From: Alteromonadaceae bacterium | Lineage (GTDB): Bacteria; Pseudomonadota; Gammaproteobacteria; Enterobacterales; Alteromonadaceae | Direction of reading: 5' to 3' | DNA length: 64,000 bases | NCBI GenBank assembly: GCA_013216015.1 | Contig: JABSOI010000015.1 | Location: 61,661-125,660 of the forward strand | Part shown: piece by piece, positions 27,272-35,880 of the stretch | How positions within the stretch are numbered: the stretch's first letter is position 1 | Layout: every line of letters starts with the position of its first letter | Position numbers and translations under genes: made by a program | The notes under the pieces: generated by a model | The model's database searches: none | Told to the model about the DNA's origin: nothing | What the model saw: only the letters and a program-made list of their open reading frames with translations

Positions 27272-29179
27272 CTAATTCAAATTCAGCGGCATAAATGCTT
27301 GAATAGGAGAGCTAATAAAAGGGTATTGTCCAGTGACATCAACACTACAATAATAAAATTGAAGCAGGTCTGAGTCCCTACTTTGGTATTTAAAAATCAC
27401 ATCAACAATCACGTGCGGCGAGATAACCTCCGAGTAGTCGGTATCAATACTGGCTAAAAAGTATGACGTATCGCCCCTCGACCTGTCAGTGCCTACCTTA
27501 AGGTTATGAGTGTGCAGGTATATGTCAGGGTAGCGAAATGCCAAGAAATTTTTTGCTCGGCTGAAGTCAGAATCTCCAGCATTGGGGCTAAATTCAAGTT
27601 GTTTAATCACATCTTGAATGGCGTCAGAGCCAACCCCTGTAATTCCTTTTAATATATCGTGTAACGCATCCAGTGTTTGGCTAAACACTTGATCACAAAA
27701 AACGGTTGGAAGTAATCCTTTGCTTTCGCCGTAGGGTACTACTGGCCCTAGTTTACCGATGATGGTCGAATAAACCTCCTGCAATGTATCCTTCTGAGGT
27801 TTCAGGGCCGTAATACACTGTTGCAATTCTGTTTGTGAACGGGGTAAAACTAAATAATTATCGAGATTATTAATACTCAACACCCACTCAGCTTGTGCAG
27901 CTATATACAAATACGGTCGCCGTTTTGTTGATTTCTCTTGGTAATTAAACACTTCAAAGTAATCATACTCACTCACCTTGCGTTCTTGCGCAGCAGAATC
28001 AAATGCTTGTTGTAAGCCCTTATTGGGAAAAACAGGTTTCAATATTCCTACCGCATAAATAAAAGACTCGTGCTGTGACTCACTTTGTTTGTCGTTGCAA
28101 CTGCACTCTCCTTTTGTACCACCACAACCACAATCTTGTGGAACAATTGACGGCATAACAGTGGACGCATTCGTAACTATTTCATGCTCCACCTCCATTT
28201 CTGAAATATAAGGTGTATTTACCTCTGTATTCTGTTCTGTATTCGGTTCTGTCATAGCTGTTATATCCTGATAGTTATTAAGCTGGCTTTGTCGCAACAA
28301 CGCCAAACTGGCATTACCATTGAGTAAACTGGGGGTAGTTTTAGTATTAGTTTCATATTGATTAAGTGTCAGAGGCGACTTTCGCAGTAATATGTCATAT
28401 ATATTTTGGGCGCTAGCAGCAGGTTCCAAACTCCACAAAAGCGCTGCGGCACCCGTTACAAAAGGGGCTGCAGCACTTGTACCTGTCATTTGTTTGTAGC
28501 CACCTCCCGCTGCCGTACTTGTCACCTTATCGCCGGGTGCTAATAATCCATGCTCCACCACCCAAGCCCCCGTATTAGCGCTGGGTACAATTTCGCCTTT
28601 TTTATCGACTGCACTTACCGTTATCACCCATGGATGTTCAAAAATACTATTAACACTGTCACTCGCCTGATTACCACTGGCCCCCACCAATAAAACATTG
28701 GCATCTTTAGCTCTGTCATATGCCTGTTCTAATTTAGGAGACAATGGCTGTGATTCACCATTTAAACCCACACTCATATTGATAATATTGGCTCCTGCAT
28801 CCACGCATTCATTTACCGCATCGGCTAATTGTGTCTGAGTAACCATAGGGCAAGCAGACAAGTTATCAGCTTCACAAAATATAGGTTTAGCGATAAATGA
28901 ACATTGAGGACAAATCCCCGGTGCAGCAGACTCTCGACTCGCCGCTAAAATACCTGTAACAAAGGTGCCATGCTGGCAAGAAGGCCCACTATTCTTCAAA
29001 CAGCTTGCGTCTTTATGTTCACCATTTGCGTTAAGCACCGTTAAGTTCGTTTCAGCAAAATCTCTGTGACCGCCATCAACCGCACCGTCGATAATCGCAA
29101 TACAAATATTACCACTGCCTTGGGTTTGATGATAAAGCTCACCTAACTGAAAATCAGAGAATTCATTGACACTTTCCAC
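27272..29179 (-). CDS. PatA/PatG-like subtilisin-family protease
   Basis: 635 residues, GTG start with AAAGGAG 9 bases upstream. Residues 20-280 are an S8 subtilase with an apparently complete triad: Asp in IAIIDGAVD, His in QHGTFVTGIL and Ser in GTSAAAPFVTG, with the oxyanion Asn in VGASGNQ. A CxCGG...CSC stretch near residue 355 links to a PatG C-terminal domain (FIYAVGILKPVFPNKGLQ, AEWVLSINNLDNYLVLPRS, YYCSVDVTGQYPF). No signal peptide is seen, so it should act in the cytoplasm. PatA/PatG proteases cut precursor peptides in cyanobactin synthesis. The nearest small protein here is the RebB-like protein just upstream, but a rebB terminator separates them. Its substrate is unknown. Confidence 0.88.
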   Translation of the reverse strand: MESVNEFSDFQLGELYHQTQGSGNICIAIIDGAVDGGHRDFAETNLTVLNANGEHKDASCLKNSGPSCQHGTFVTGILAASRESAAPGICPQCSFIAKPIFCEADNLSACPMVTQTQLADAVNECVDAGANIINMSVGLNGESQPLSPKLEQAYDRAKDANVLLVGASGNQASDSVNSIFEHPWVITVSAVDKKGEIVPSANTGAWVVEHGLLAPGDKVTSTAAGGGYKQMTGTSAAAPFVTGAAALLWSLEPAASAQNIYDILLRKSPLTLNQYETNTKTTPSLLNGNASLALLRQSQLNNYQDITAMTEPNTEQNTEVNTPYISEMEVEHEIVTNASTVMPSIVPQDCGCGGTKGECSCNDKQSESQHESFIYAVGILKPVFPNKGLQQAFDSAAQERKVSEYDYFEVFNYQEKSTKRRPYLYIAAQAEWVLSINNLDNYLVLPRSQTELQQCITALKPQKDTLQEVYSTIIGKLGPVVPYGESKGLLPTVFCDQVFSQTLDALHDILKGITGVGSDAIQDVIKQLEFSPNAGDSDFSRAKNFLAFRYPDIYLHTHNLKVGTDRSRGDTSYFLASIDTDYSEVISPHVIVDVIFKYQSRDSDLLQFYYCSVDVTGQYPFISSPIQAFMPLNLN

Positions 29180-29347
29180 TACAGCTTGCTCCTTTATACG
29201 TTGTTGTTATGTACAGCACTATAGCGGGTAAAGGCTTAGCATAATTGGCGTAATCTAGGCATCTATTGGATTTTTATACGAAAATGAAAAAATCTATAAT
29301 AATGCATTGCTATAAACGGTTTTGAAAACGTTAGAGAGAATGTAAAA

Positions 29348-29371
29348 ATGCCTGAAATATATTTCAGGCAT
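29348..29371 (-). terminator. Terminator after the rebB-like gene
   Basis: ATGCCTGAAA-TATA-TTTCAGGCAT is a perfect 24-base palindrome. On the minus strand it is followed by TTTTT. It lies about 105 bases beyond the rebB-like stop and 168 bases before the protease start, so the RebB-like protein is probably expressed as its own abundant transcript. Confidence 0.85.
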
Positions 29372-29475
29372 GGAAGAAGCGGCAGCACTTATATAGATAA
29401 CTTACATAGTCAACTGACATAGACAACTACATATTTAAATAACACACAGGTTATTTTATCAACACTAAGCGCTAT

Positions 29476-29748
29476 TTAACCAGCACCTAGAATAGTTTTA
29501 GTTGCCACACCTACGGTTGCGGTATCAATTGAATATAACGTTGTTACCCCCATCGTTGTAGCGGCTTGAGCGGTTACTGCCATTTGTTGTTGTGCTGAAG
29601 TTGCGTTATGCGCCGCGTTCGACAATGCTTGTGAGGTTGCTTGAAACAAATTCCCCATAGACATTGCAGGTGCATCACCCAGTACTTTTACATTTGCTTG
29701 TGTGACTGAGTCGGTTATTTGATCATTTACTGCTGTTGGAAATGCCAT
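29476..29748 (-). CDS. RebB-family R-body (killing trait) protein
   Basis: 90 residues with a strong AAGGAAT ribosome-binding site. The sequence (MAFPTAVNDQITDSVTQANV, VLGDAPAMSMGNLFQATSQA, HNATSAQQQMAVTAQAATTM) is immediately recognisable as the RebB family, whose members polymerise into R bodies, coiled protein ribbons first described in the Caedibacter symbionts of Paramecium. It is Ala/Thr/Gln-rich, has no signal peptide or Cys, and is a complete RebB domain. Classical loci have several RebB paralogues (rebA, B, D) and rebC; only one copy is in view here. It has its own terminator and sits between a DUF1906 protein and the PatG-like protease. Confidence 0.9.
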   Translation of the reverse strand: MAFPTAVNDQITDSVTQANVKVLGDAPAMSMGNLFQATSQALSNAAHNATSAQQQMAVTAQAATTMGVTTLYSIDTATVGVATKTILGAG

Positions 29749-30092
29749 TCTTTATTCCTTATCGTTCTAATTATTAAAAAATATTTGTTTATTTAAAAAT
29801 CATGCGTAACTAAAGGGTTACTATTTTTGATTTCTAACAAAATTATATAAACAAAAGGCGCTGACTGATTGGCATAAATACTCAAAATATGTGGTACAAA
29901 ATAGGAATTGTTATATAAATCTACTTAAAGGGTATTCGCATCGGGTGAAAACACACTTTTTTGATGGCTTTTTTCTGATACGCTTTTTAAAATGACTTGG
30001 GTATGGTGATGGGTATGGGTATACGAATACACACACCACACTTACAACAAACTAGGTGGTGTATGCAGTAGCAAAATGCTTGTTAGAACAAT
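29749..30092. other. Gap without a gene between rebB-like and DUF1906 genes
   Basis: 344 bases of AT-rich DNA presumably holding the rebB promoter. A short run of GGGTATGG-type repeats lies at about 29998-30023 and a weak 7-bp inverted repeat at 30033-30062. No ORF with a credible start was found. Confidence 0.5.
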
Positions 30093-30794
30093 TTATGAAT
30101 AATAGGCCCAGCGGATTTTACACGAATCAGCATTATCACCAATGGTAATAGTCTGCAACTGGCTTTCTCCCATGCCGTTAGCGCAGGCAACTGCTTGTAG
30201 TACATTAGTCCCCATTAGTGCTGATCCTGAAGGACAGCTGCAACCAGGCGTATTTCCGTAATAATAGCCCACCGAAAAACCACTACTAATCACAGCGGCA
30301 CTCAATGCAAGTAGATAAATATTGGATTCTTCTGGAGTGAATTTTTTTGAAGAAGCGCTTTCAAGCGCATTAATACTTTCTATATCCAGCCAGATGGTTA
30401 CCCCTAATGGTAACCCTATACAATTTATTAGCTTGGAAATTATTTCACTTTCTTGAACTGCTTTAGTTGGTATCTCCTTTTGTGGAATTGACCCTATATT
30501 ACCACGTACTTTATATAGTGGCATTAACGATAAGCCACTACCACCTTCATTTATTGGCTGCATAATACTGTATGCTTCTAAATTCGTAAGATTATACTTA
30601 TTTAAATTGTCGCCTTTTCCCTCACTAATATCTCTTAGACAAAATGTATAACCATCATTCTGATAATTCTCTGCCATCGTTGGATTAACAACATCGGCCG
30701 AAACAAACCCTTTTGAATTGGCTATTGCCACCTCTGTTTGTGCTTTTAAATTGGCTATACTTGTTAAATCTGTTAAATCAGTTAAATGTCCCAT
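30093..30794 (-). CDS. DUF1906-like (glycoside-hydrolase-like) protein
   Basis: 233 residues, AAAGGAAA ribosome-binding site. After a helical lead with an LTDLTDLT repeat, the core resembles the Rv2525c/DUF1906 group, which adopts a glycoside-hydrolase TIM-barrel fold: NDGYTFCLRDIS, SIMQPINEGG, LSLMPLYKVRG, GLPLGVTIWLDIES and FSVGYYYGN. The acidic pair in WLDIES could be catalytic. No signal peptide is seen. A close but broken paralogue lies at 32119-32724. Family membership is from remembered motifs and substrate is unknown; peptidoglycan or another polysaccharide is the usual guess. Confidence 0.6.
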   Translation of the reverse strand: MGHLTDLTDLTSIANLKAQTEVAIANSKGFVSADVVNPTMAENYQNDGYTFCLRDISEGKGDNLNKYNLTNLEAYSIMQPINEGGSGLSLMPLYKVRGNIGSIPQKEIPTKAVQESEIISKLINCIGLPLGVTIWLDIESINALESASSKKFTPEESNIYLLALSAAVISSGFSVGYYYGNTPGCSCPSGSALMGTNVLQAVACANGMGESQLQTITIGDNADSCKIRWAYYS

Positions 30795-31051
30795 GTAATA
30801 TATTTCCTTTACTTGTTACTGTAAATTTGTTGCTGTAAAATTTTATCAAAGAAGGGTATATCATCCCAAAAATGCTATTGGGTATCAAAACGCAACTCTA
30901 ATGTACAATCAAAAGCACCTGCTTTTGATAAGTTAACTATAACCAGCGTTGTTTATACCAACTTGGAATATTTAACTATATGCTTGGTAAAACTTATGAT
31001 AAAACACTAACTTACTCGTTTTTCATTAGTAACAATCAGGATCAGTAGGCA

Positions 31052-31120
31052 GAGTTAACGGTAAATGTTGTAGAAAATACCTATGAGACTGTTTTGAAAT
31101 GAAAAAACCCAACCATGTTG
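31052..31120. repeat. Dispersed degenerate repeat, copy 1
   Basis: About 69 bases closely resembling 33238-33304 in the same orientation; both contain GTTGTAGAAAATAC and TATGAGACT. On the minus strand both read as similar peptide fragments (LGFFIS..SH.YFLQ.LPLT), so they may be relics of one coding sequence or the shared tail of a gene cassette. The surrounding 385-base gap (30795-31179) has no other feature. Confidence 0.6.
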
Positions 31121-31179
31121 GACTCAAAAAATAACAGCTTGTATTAAAAACTCTCCCAGCTAACCGGCTTGAATTAAGG

Positions 31180-31935
31180 CTAATTAATACCGAGCTTATT
31201 TTTAATTTTTGATAAGTACCTTGGTGGTAAAATTGAAAAATCCCAAATAAACAAACCGCCGATGTCATAAGATCTCACTTGTTCTAAAAAGTAGTCTAAG
31301 TTCTCGGCATTCAATCCAACTGACGTAAGTGCCAATATTACCTCTTTTTTAGGTACACCATTGTTAATAGTACGCTCAATTGCGGGGCCAACATTCGCTT
31401 TTATATCTGCATTTGACCACATATCATCGCCGTAACACATTAAAATAAAACGGTCTGAGCATTTTGCCTGTGCAATTTTCTGCACTGCGTCATTAATTAA
31501 CTTACCTGAACTTGAAGCAGTAGGGTTATTATAATCCCACCCCGCTAAAAACGTATAACTAGACTGAAGCGGTGGCTGCTGCCGTTTGAGTTTTTTCATA
31601 ACAGCTACAACATTATTGATATCCATTGTGCTCTCGTCATCAAAGTCAACGCCAGCCCAATGCTGTTGATTTGTGCAGCTCACTATTTCATTATTTTCAG
31701 CCTTATTGCGCGGCATGTTCTCAGGGGTAGCACCAGCACCACCGTATGTCCACATTACAGAGCCTGTTGCAGCTGTAGGCGCTGCGGTTGTTTTAGGACT
31801 CCAACCAGGTGAATCAGGTGTACCTGCAGTCAGCCCGTCCAAGTTTGTGATCATGCCATACATAGTATGATCAAAGCCCGTAGGGGCAACGTCGGATATA
31901 TTTTGGCTCCAACCGCCAATTATAAAATTACTCAT
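31180..31935 (-). CDS. GH18-like (chitinase-fold) protein
   Basis: 251 residues, AAAGGAAT ribosome-binding site 4-9 bases before ATG. Motifs of the GH18 barrel are visible: the start FIIGGWSQNI, MWTYGGAGATPENMP at strand 3, WAGVDFDDES at the position of the DxxDxDxE catalytic strand (in altered form, so activity is uncertain), FILMCYGDD, and the closing GGLFIWDFSI. There is no signal peptide and no carbohydrate-binding module. It is one of four sugar-hydrolase-like genes in this cassette. It may cleave amino-sugar polymers or act as a non-catalytic lectin-like barrel. Confidence 0.6.
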   Translation of the reverse strand: MSNFIIGGWSQNISDVAPTGFDHTMYGMITNLDGLTAGTPDSPGWSPKTTAAPTAATGSVMWTYGGAGATPENMPRNKAENNEIVSCTNQQHWAGVDFDDESTMDINNVVAVMKKLKRQQPPLQSSYTFLAGWDYNNPTASSSGKLINDAVQKIAQAKCSDRFILMCYGDDMWSNADIKANVGPAIERTINNGVPKKEVILALTSVGLNAENLDYFLEQVRSYDIGGLFIWDFSILPPRYLSKIKNKLGIN

Positions 31936-32032
31936 TACAATTCCTTTTCGGTTATTTTAATTAACTCCAGCACTTCCGGAGTGTTATTAGTTGATCTTTG
32001 AATAGGGCAAAAGTAAGCACCCGTGCAGCATA

Positions 32033-32051
32033 TTAGTTATAAGAAGATCCC
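32033..32051. repeat. 19-base exact repeat, copy 1
   Basis: TTAGTTATAAGAAGATCCC occurs here and identically at 35060-35078. The two copies bracket the broken DUF1906 gene, a 1-kb gap and the LysM-GH18 gene. They may mark ends of a former IS200/IS605-like element or of a cassette; no partner inverted repeat was found. Confidence 0.5.
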
Positions 32052-32118
32052 TCATTTAATGTTACTTTCAGTTGGAACTTTATCTGTTTTAAACCCTGTC
32101 GCAAAACCTGCTTCTTCA

Positions 32119-32724
32119 TCACATACACACCTGGTCCTTAGGGTTAACATTGTTCGTATTTACACATCCAGAGGAGTAACCTACATCACCCATCGCTTTA
32201 ACCCAACTACTATTATATTCTGTTGTTGTACCCTCCTCCTTAACCAATAACACAGTAATGCCCAATGGCAGGCCAATTTTCTGGATCAGACCGATAGCAA
32301 TATTCGCGTCGCCCTCACCAGTACCACCCATATTATAGAGCATTGGAACTAATCAGATTCGTTTATTCTTTTGGTCGACATAACGCATTATACTATCAGC
32401 TTCAAAATTACTTAGTGGTATGTTTTTGTCACACGAAACCTTTTCATTATTAATGGCCCGTACACAAAAATCGTATACCTCACATTCCGTCTTAGTTGGT
32501 ATTTTAAATGGATTTAACGGTATAGTTGAAATAAATCCCGTTGCACCATTGTCTACCGCTTCCACTTCTGCTCTTAGATTGTTCTTGAGCGATTCATTTA
32601 ATAAATTGTCCGATTCAGTTTTAATGTTTTCCTTCTGACTTTGAATAGCATCAACAAGTTCCTTAAATCCTTTCTCCAAGTAATCTTTACTGTCGCTCAC
32701 TTCAACTTTACCTAATTTCGCCAT
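32119..32724 (-). pseudogene. DUF1906-like gene interrupted by one in-frame TGA
   Basis: A 123-codon ORF starting at 32724 (GAAAGGA ribosome-binding site) ends at a TGA at 32355-32353. The same frame continues without other stops through LVPMLYNMGG and IGLPLGITVLLVKEE to 32119, giving 201 codons excluding the TGA. The halves match consecutive parts of the intact paralogue at 30093-30794 (FCVRAI / FCLRDI, DSIMRYV / YSIMQPI, LVPMLY / LSLMPLY, GLPLGIT / GLPLGVT). The lesion is therefore a point nonsense mutation. The C-terminus also lacks about 40 residues found in the paralogue. No selenocysteine signal was evident. Confidence 0.7.
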
Positions 32725-33787
32725 AACTATATCCTTTCAAATAACTATCATTAATTCCAGAAATTCGGCAACGCTGACTTTTACTATCTGCGTTTATGAA
32801 ACCGAGTGCTGAAAACCTTTTCATAACATCAACAAACCTATGTTTGTATTTTTAAATTTTAGTCTCTGGTTTTTCTACGAACTTGGTATAAACTACGATC
32901 TTTTTGGAATATGTTACGATTAAACGAGTTGAATGAATTTTTTAGCATATAAAAACGCCTAAAGAGTCGTAAGTTAATCCATGTGAAAATCAGTATTCGT
33001 ATCAATATCACCAAATTAACTATGCCACTTCATCTGCCACTTCAAATCAACCTTTGTACTCTCCCTTATTAATGAATTTGATTGACCATGTCGCACCTAT
33101 CTTTGTGATAAAGATAAGCAAACTCGACATTTTTATAACATCGCTTTTGTTGTGAAATGTTTTGAATAGAAACTGTTATCACTAAAAAATCTTTCACTTT
33201 CAGCAACAACTATTTCGTGTGACATTATTTACTCAACAGTTAATGGTAGAAGTTGTAGAAAATACATATGAGACTTTCTTGATATGAAAAAGCCCAACAA
33301 ATTTCTTTGAGTTTTCGCCTTGAAATTGACCCTGCTCGCATAGTGGCTCTTTATTAAACGAATCGAGCAAACACCATGCAATTTTTAATAAGCAGAGTGG
33401 CTGTATTGAATGGGATCTTTTGAAGTTAAATTAACTAAAAAAATATTCAGCTTCGATGAGAATATGCAGCTGGCATTGAATAGCTGTTGATAAGTCGTAG
33501 TGTGTGATTAACTTGTCATTCATTACAATAGTTTTTGTTTTTTTCCCTAAAATTCACTTTAGTTGTAAAGATAAAGTGTGATGTTAACTTGGCTCCGTGA
33601 GGTGATTTAAAAAGTACGTTTAAACGATGCTATCCTGACTTAAAAATACATGATGGGCTAGCCAAATGGAGAGCCCATCAAGAAAATTAATATTTAAACA
33701 TGAAAGTTGAATATTTTAAAATGTTATCTGGTTGTTTATATTTTTCAACTATCCTGATTTTGTATTGTAAACCCTAACTGAGCATGT
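32725..33787. other. 1-kb gap with degenerate sequence
   Basis: No ORF with a plausible start and codon pattern was found on either strand. The stretch contains the second copy of the dispersed repeat (33238-33304). The remainder is AT-rich and looks like decayed coding DNA without recognisable motifs. Confidence 0.5.
33238..33304. repeat. Dispersed degenerate repeat, copy 2
   Basis: Partner of 31052-31120, same orientation. Translated on the minus strand it reads LGFFISRKSHMYFLQLLPLT against LGFFISKQSHRYFLQHLPLT in copy 1, so selection at the protein level once acted or the duplication is fairly recent. Confidence 0.6.
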
Positions 33788-34799
33788 TTATGTCTGACTC
33801 CACTGTATATAGCCTTCCAAAGTTACTCCTTGGGTGAGAAAATACTCTTGCGCACTTGGATACAGTGATGATGTTACTATACTCGGTATCACAGATGCTT
33901 TACAGTTAGAATACTCTGACCATTTAACTCCCTCACTGATAGTATATTCATTTGCTGACTCACTACCAGAGGTGTAAAGTTGAGGAGAAATAAAATCAAT
34001 ATTCTCATTATCGAAAAACGAGTTCATTAATTGAGGGGCATCAGAGATACCATAAGGAGCTGAATGGCTAACAGTAACAAGCACCTGAAATCCTTTTTCT
34101 TTCGCCGCTTGAAATGAGGCTTTAAAATCTTCTTCAAGACCAGAATTTCCTTCCTCAATATCATAAGCTATTCCATCATAGTCACTAAATTTACCCTCAT
34201 TGATCGCTTTGGTAATAGCATGCAAATGTTCCCCAGTGAAAGCACCCACGGTGTTTCCCCCGCCAAAACAAATATATTTATCACCAACCAAACTAGCTAA
34301 AACAATCTCTGCGTTCTCAATCACTTTATCAACATCTATCTCCCCACTAAAAGCCAAGCTCATTGTTGCATTTGAAGGGGGGAATACTGTCAGAATAAGT
34401 CCAATCCCAGAACCCCATATTCTCTGCTTCAGGCTGTAGTAAGGTCGGTACTACATCAGCTGTTGTAGCAGGTATATTCAGTAATTCGCCAACTTGAATA
34501 TCATTGCCCAATTCTGAGTTATCCTGCTGAATTTGTTGATATGTCAGACCAGCACATTGTGACAACGCATTCGTTATGCTAAATAAACTATCTTCAGCAA
34601 TAATGGTGTAATTTAAAACACCACTACCGTTAAGTTCAGGAATTACAATTACTTCACCTTCTTGCAAGTCATTTGGGACCAAAGTAGGGTTTGCTGTTTC
34701 AATTTGCTCAATAGTGACACCAGCAGCACCGCTAATTGAATTTGCGATCAAATCTAACGTGTCGCCAGCTAAAACGGTATAAATCAGTACTGTATTCAT
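33788..34799 (-). pseudogene. LysM-LysM-GH18 protein split by a one-base frameshift in a six-G tract
   Basis: The upstream frame (from ATG 34799, AAGGAT ribosome-binding site) encodes two LysM peptidoglycan/chitin-binding repeats (residues about 5-50, IYTVLAGDTLDLIANSISG; about 60-108, YTIIAEDSLFSITNALSQ) and then MGFWDWTYSDSIPP. It goes off frame in a run of six G on the plus strand at 34377-34382. With five, the frame would continue as IPPSNATMSLAFSGEI into the 191-residue downstream ORF. That ORF has GH18-like motifs: ICFGGGN, YDGIAYDIEE (a DxxDxDxE variant) and a closing GYIQWSQT. The intact gene would encode about 336 residues. The tract could allow phase variation or be an assembly error. 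Confidence 0.75.
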
Positions 34800-35059
34800 T
34801 TGTTAATATCCTTATATATTATTTAAAAAGGGTGGAGTCATGGATTATTCGAGTCGTAAAAAATACTGAATATCTCCTAGTAAAAGAACTTCACCTTCAA
34901 AGTTAAAGATTCAGTAGAATGGTGAATCTTTAGTCTGTCTGTAAAACAACAAAAATCTGTGATCGGTGAGCTTTTAACTCAAAATTAATTTATCGGCCTG
35001 CGATCACAGACAAATATTTTATTCATTACCTAAAAACCTACTGATTTTCCTTATAACGT

Positions 35060-35078
35060 TTAGTTATAAGAAGATCCC
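35060..35078. repeat. 19-base exact repeat, copy 2
   Basis: Identical to 32033-32051 (TTAGTTATAAGAAGATCCC), followed here by a C-rich then G-rich stretch. It may be an insertion-element or cassette end. Confidence 0.5.
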
Positions 35079-35592
35079 CCCTTAAAGTGGGTGGCTACGT
35101 TAATTTTCGCGGCTACGTTAATTTTGCGTTAATTCGCGCACGTTATCTTTTGAGAGAGGAATTTACAAAACAGTGATGATTTGTGTTCCACAATATTGCT
35201 AACCATCAACATTCAGTCAACGAAATTTAGAATCACTAGGTCAAATAGCACAGTTATTTAGACCAATCATTCATTCCTGTCTTCTTTAATAATAAATATT
35301 CAACACCCTTAATAGAAGCGTCTGCTCATAAAGCCGAAATAACTTAAGTAAACGATTATATTACAACCAACATAAACCATCAAAATAACTATTATTCCAT
35401 TTATTTCAATACCGACTTATCGTCCAAAACTTCACAAAGGCATGAATTTATTCAATACAGTATCACTCAATACCTTTACCACATTTTGTTCATGTTGATT
35501 TATAAACTATAGAATTTTAAAACTATATTCGCATGGTATATCCTACGGCTTTAGTGGTATAACCTACGATTTATTGGTAAAACAAATTACAT

Positions 35593-35620
35593 ACCTGTTA
35601 AAACGGTTTTTTTAACAGGT
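35593..35620. terminator. Hairpin, possible terminator of hipBA
   Basis: ACCTGTTAAA and TTTAACAGGT form a 10-bp stem with an 8-base loop. It lies about 260 bases beyond the hipA stop. The stem is AT-rich and no strong T run follows on the minus strand, so termination is only possible, not clear. Confidence 0.35.
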
Positions 35621-35880
35621 ACAACTGGTTTTTATTTATCGTAGATTTATCCAAACGCATGTATTGGCAAAGATAAGTGAAATAAATTTAGTGAGAAGGG
35701 CATTTAATTTGCGGAGTACGCTGGGCCTATCATTGGAACAAATCCACATACCTGTAGAATGCATTTAGGTGTTCACTTGCACTCGCGCTTTTCATCCACT
35801 TAATAAACCATTAATCATAATCAAGCTGGAAATTTAACCACCATAAGGACTCTAACAGTATTAGTATTGTTATGACTTTT

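Larger units (their letters stand above)
34800..35880. other. 1.08-kb gap between the cassette and hipBA
   Basis: No credible gene. It contains the second exact copy of the 19-base repeat (35060-35078) and a perfect inverted repeat ACCTGTTAAA-N8-TTTAACAGGT (35593-35620). It presumably also holds the promoter of the LysM-GH18 gene near 34800-34900. Confidence 0.5.

Noticed and set aside
27272..29748. RebB-like protein as a cyanobactin-type precursor peptide
   Set aside because: It matches RebB over its whole length, lacks a recognisable leader/core cassette with cleavage repeats, and no cyclase or heterocyclase gene is present. Kept only as a possible protease partner.
29998..30062. Terminator or riboswitch in the gap after the DUF1906 gene
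   Set aside because: Only a 7-bp stem with a long loop and no T run on the relevant strand; no known riboswitch pattern recognised.
31026..31268. 80-residue minus-strand ORF downstream of the GH18-like gene
   Set aside because: It overlaps the end of the GH18-like gene in another frame and has no ribosome-binding site; its tail corresponds to the dispersed repeat.
32119..32724. Selenocysteine insertion at the in-frame TGA
   Set aside because: The paralogue has no Cys at the matching site and no SECIS-like stem-loop was apparent just after the TGA.
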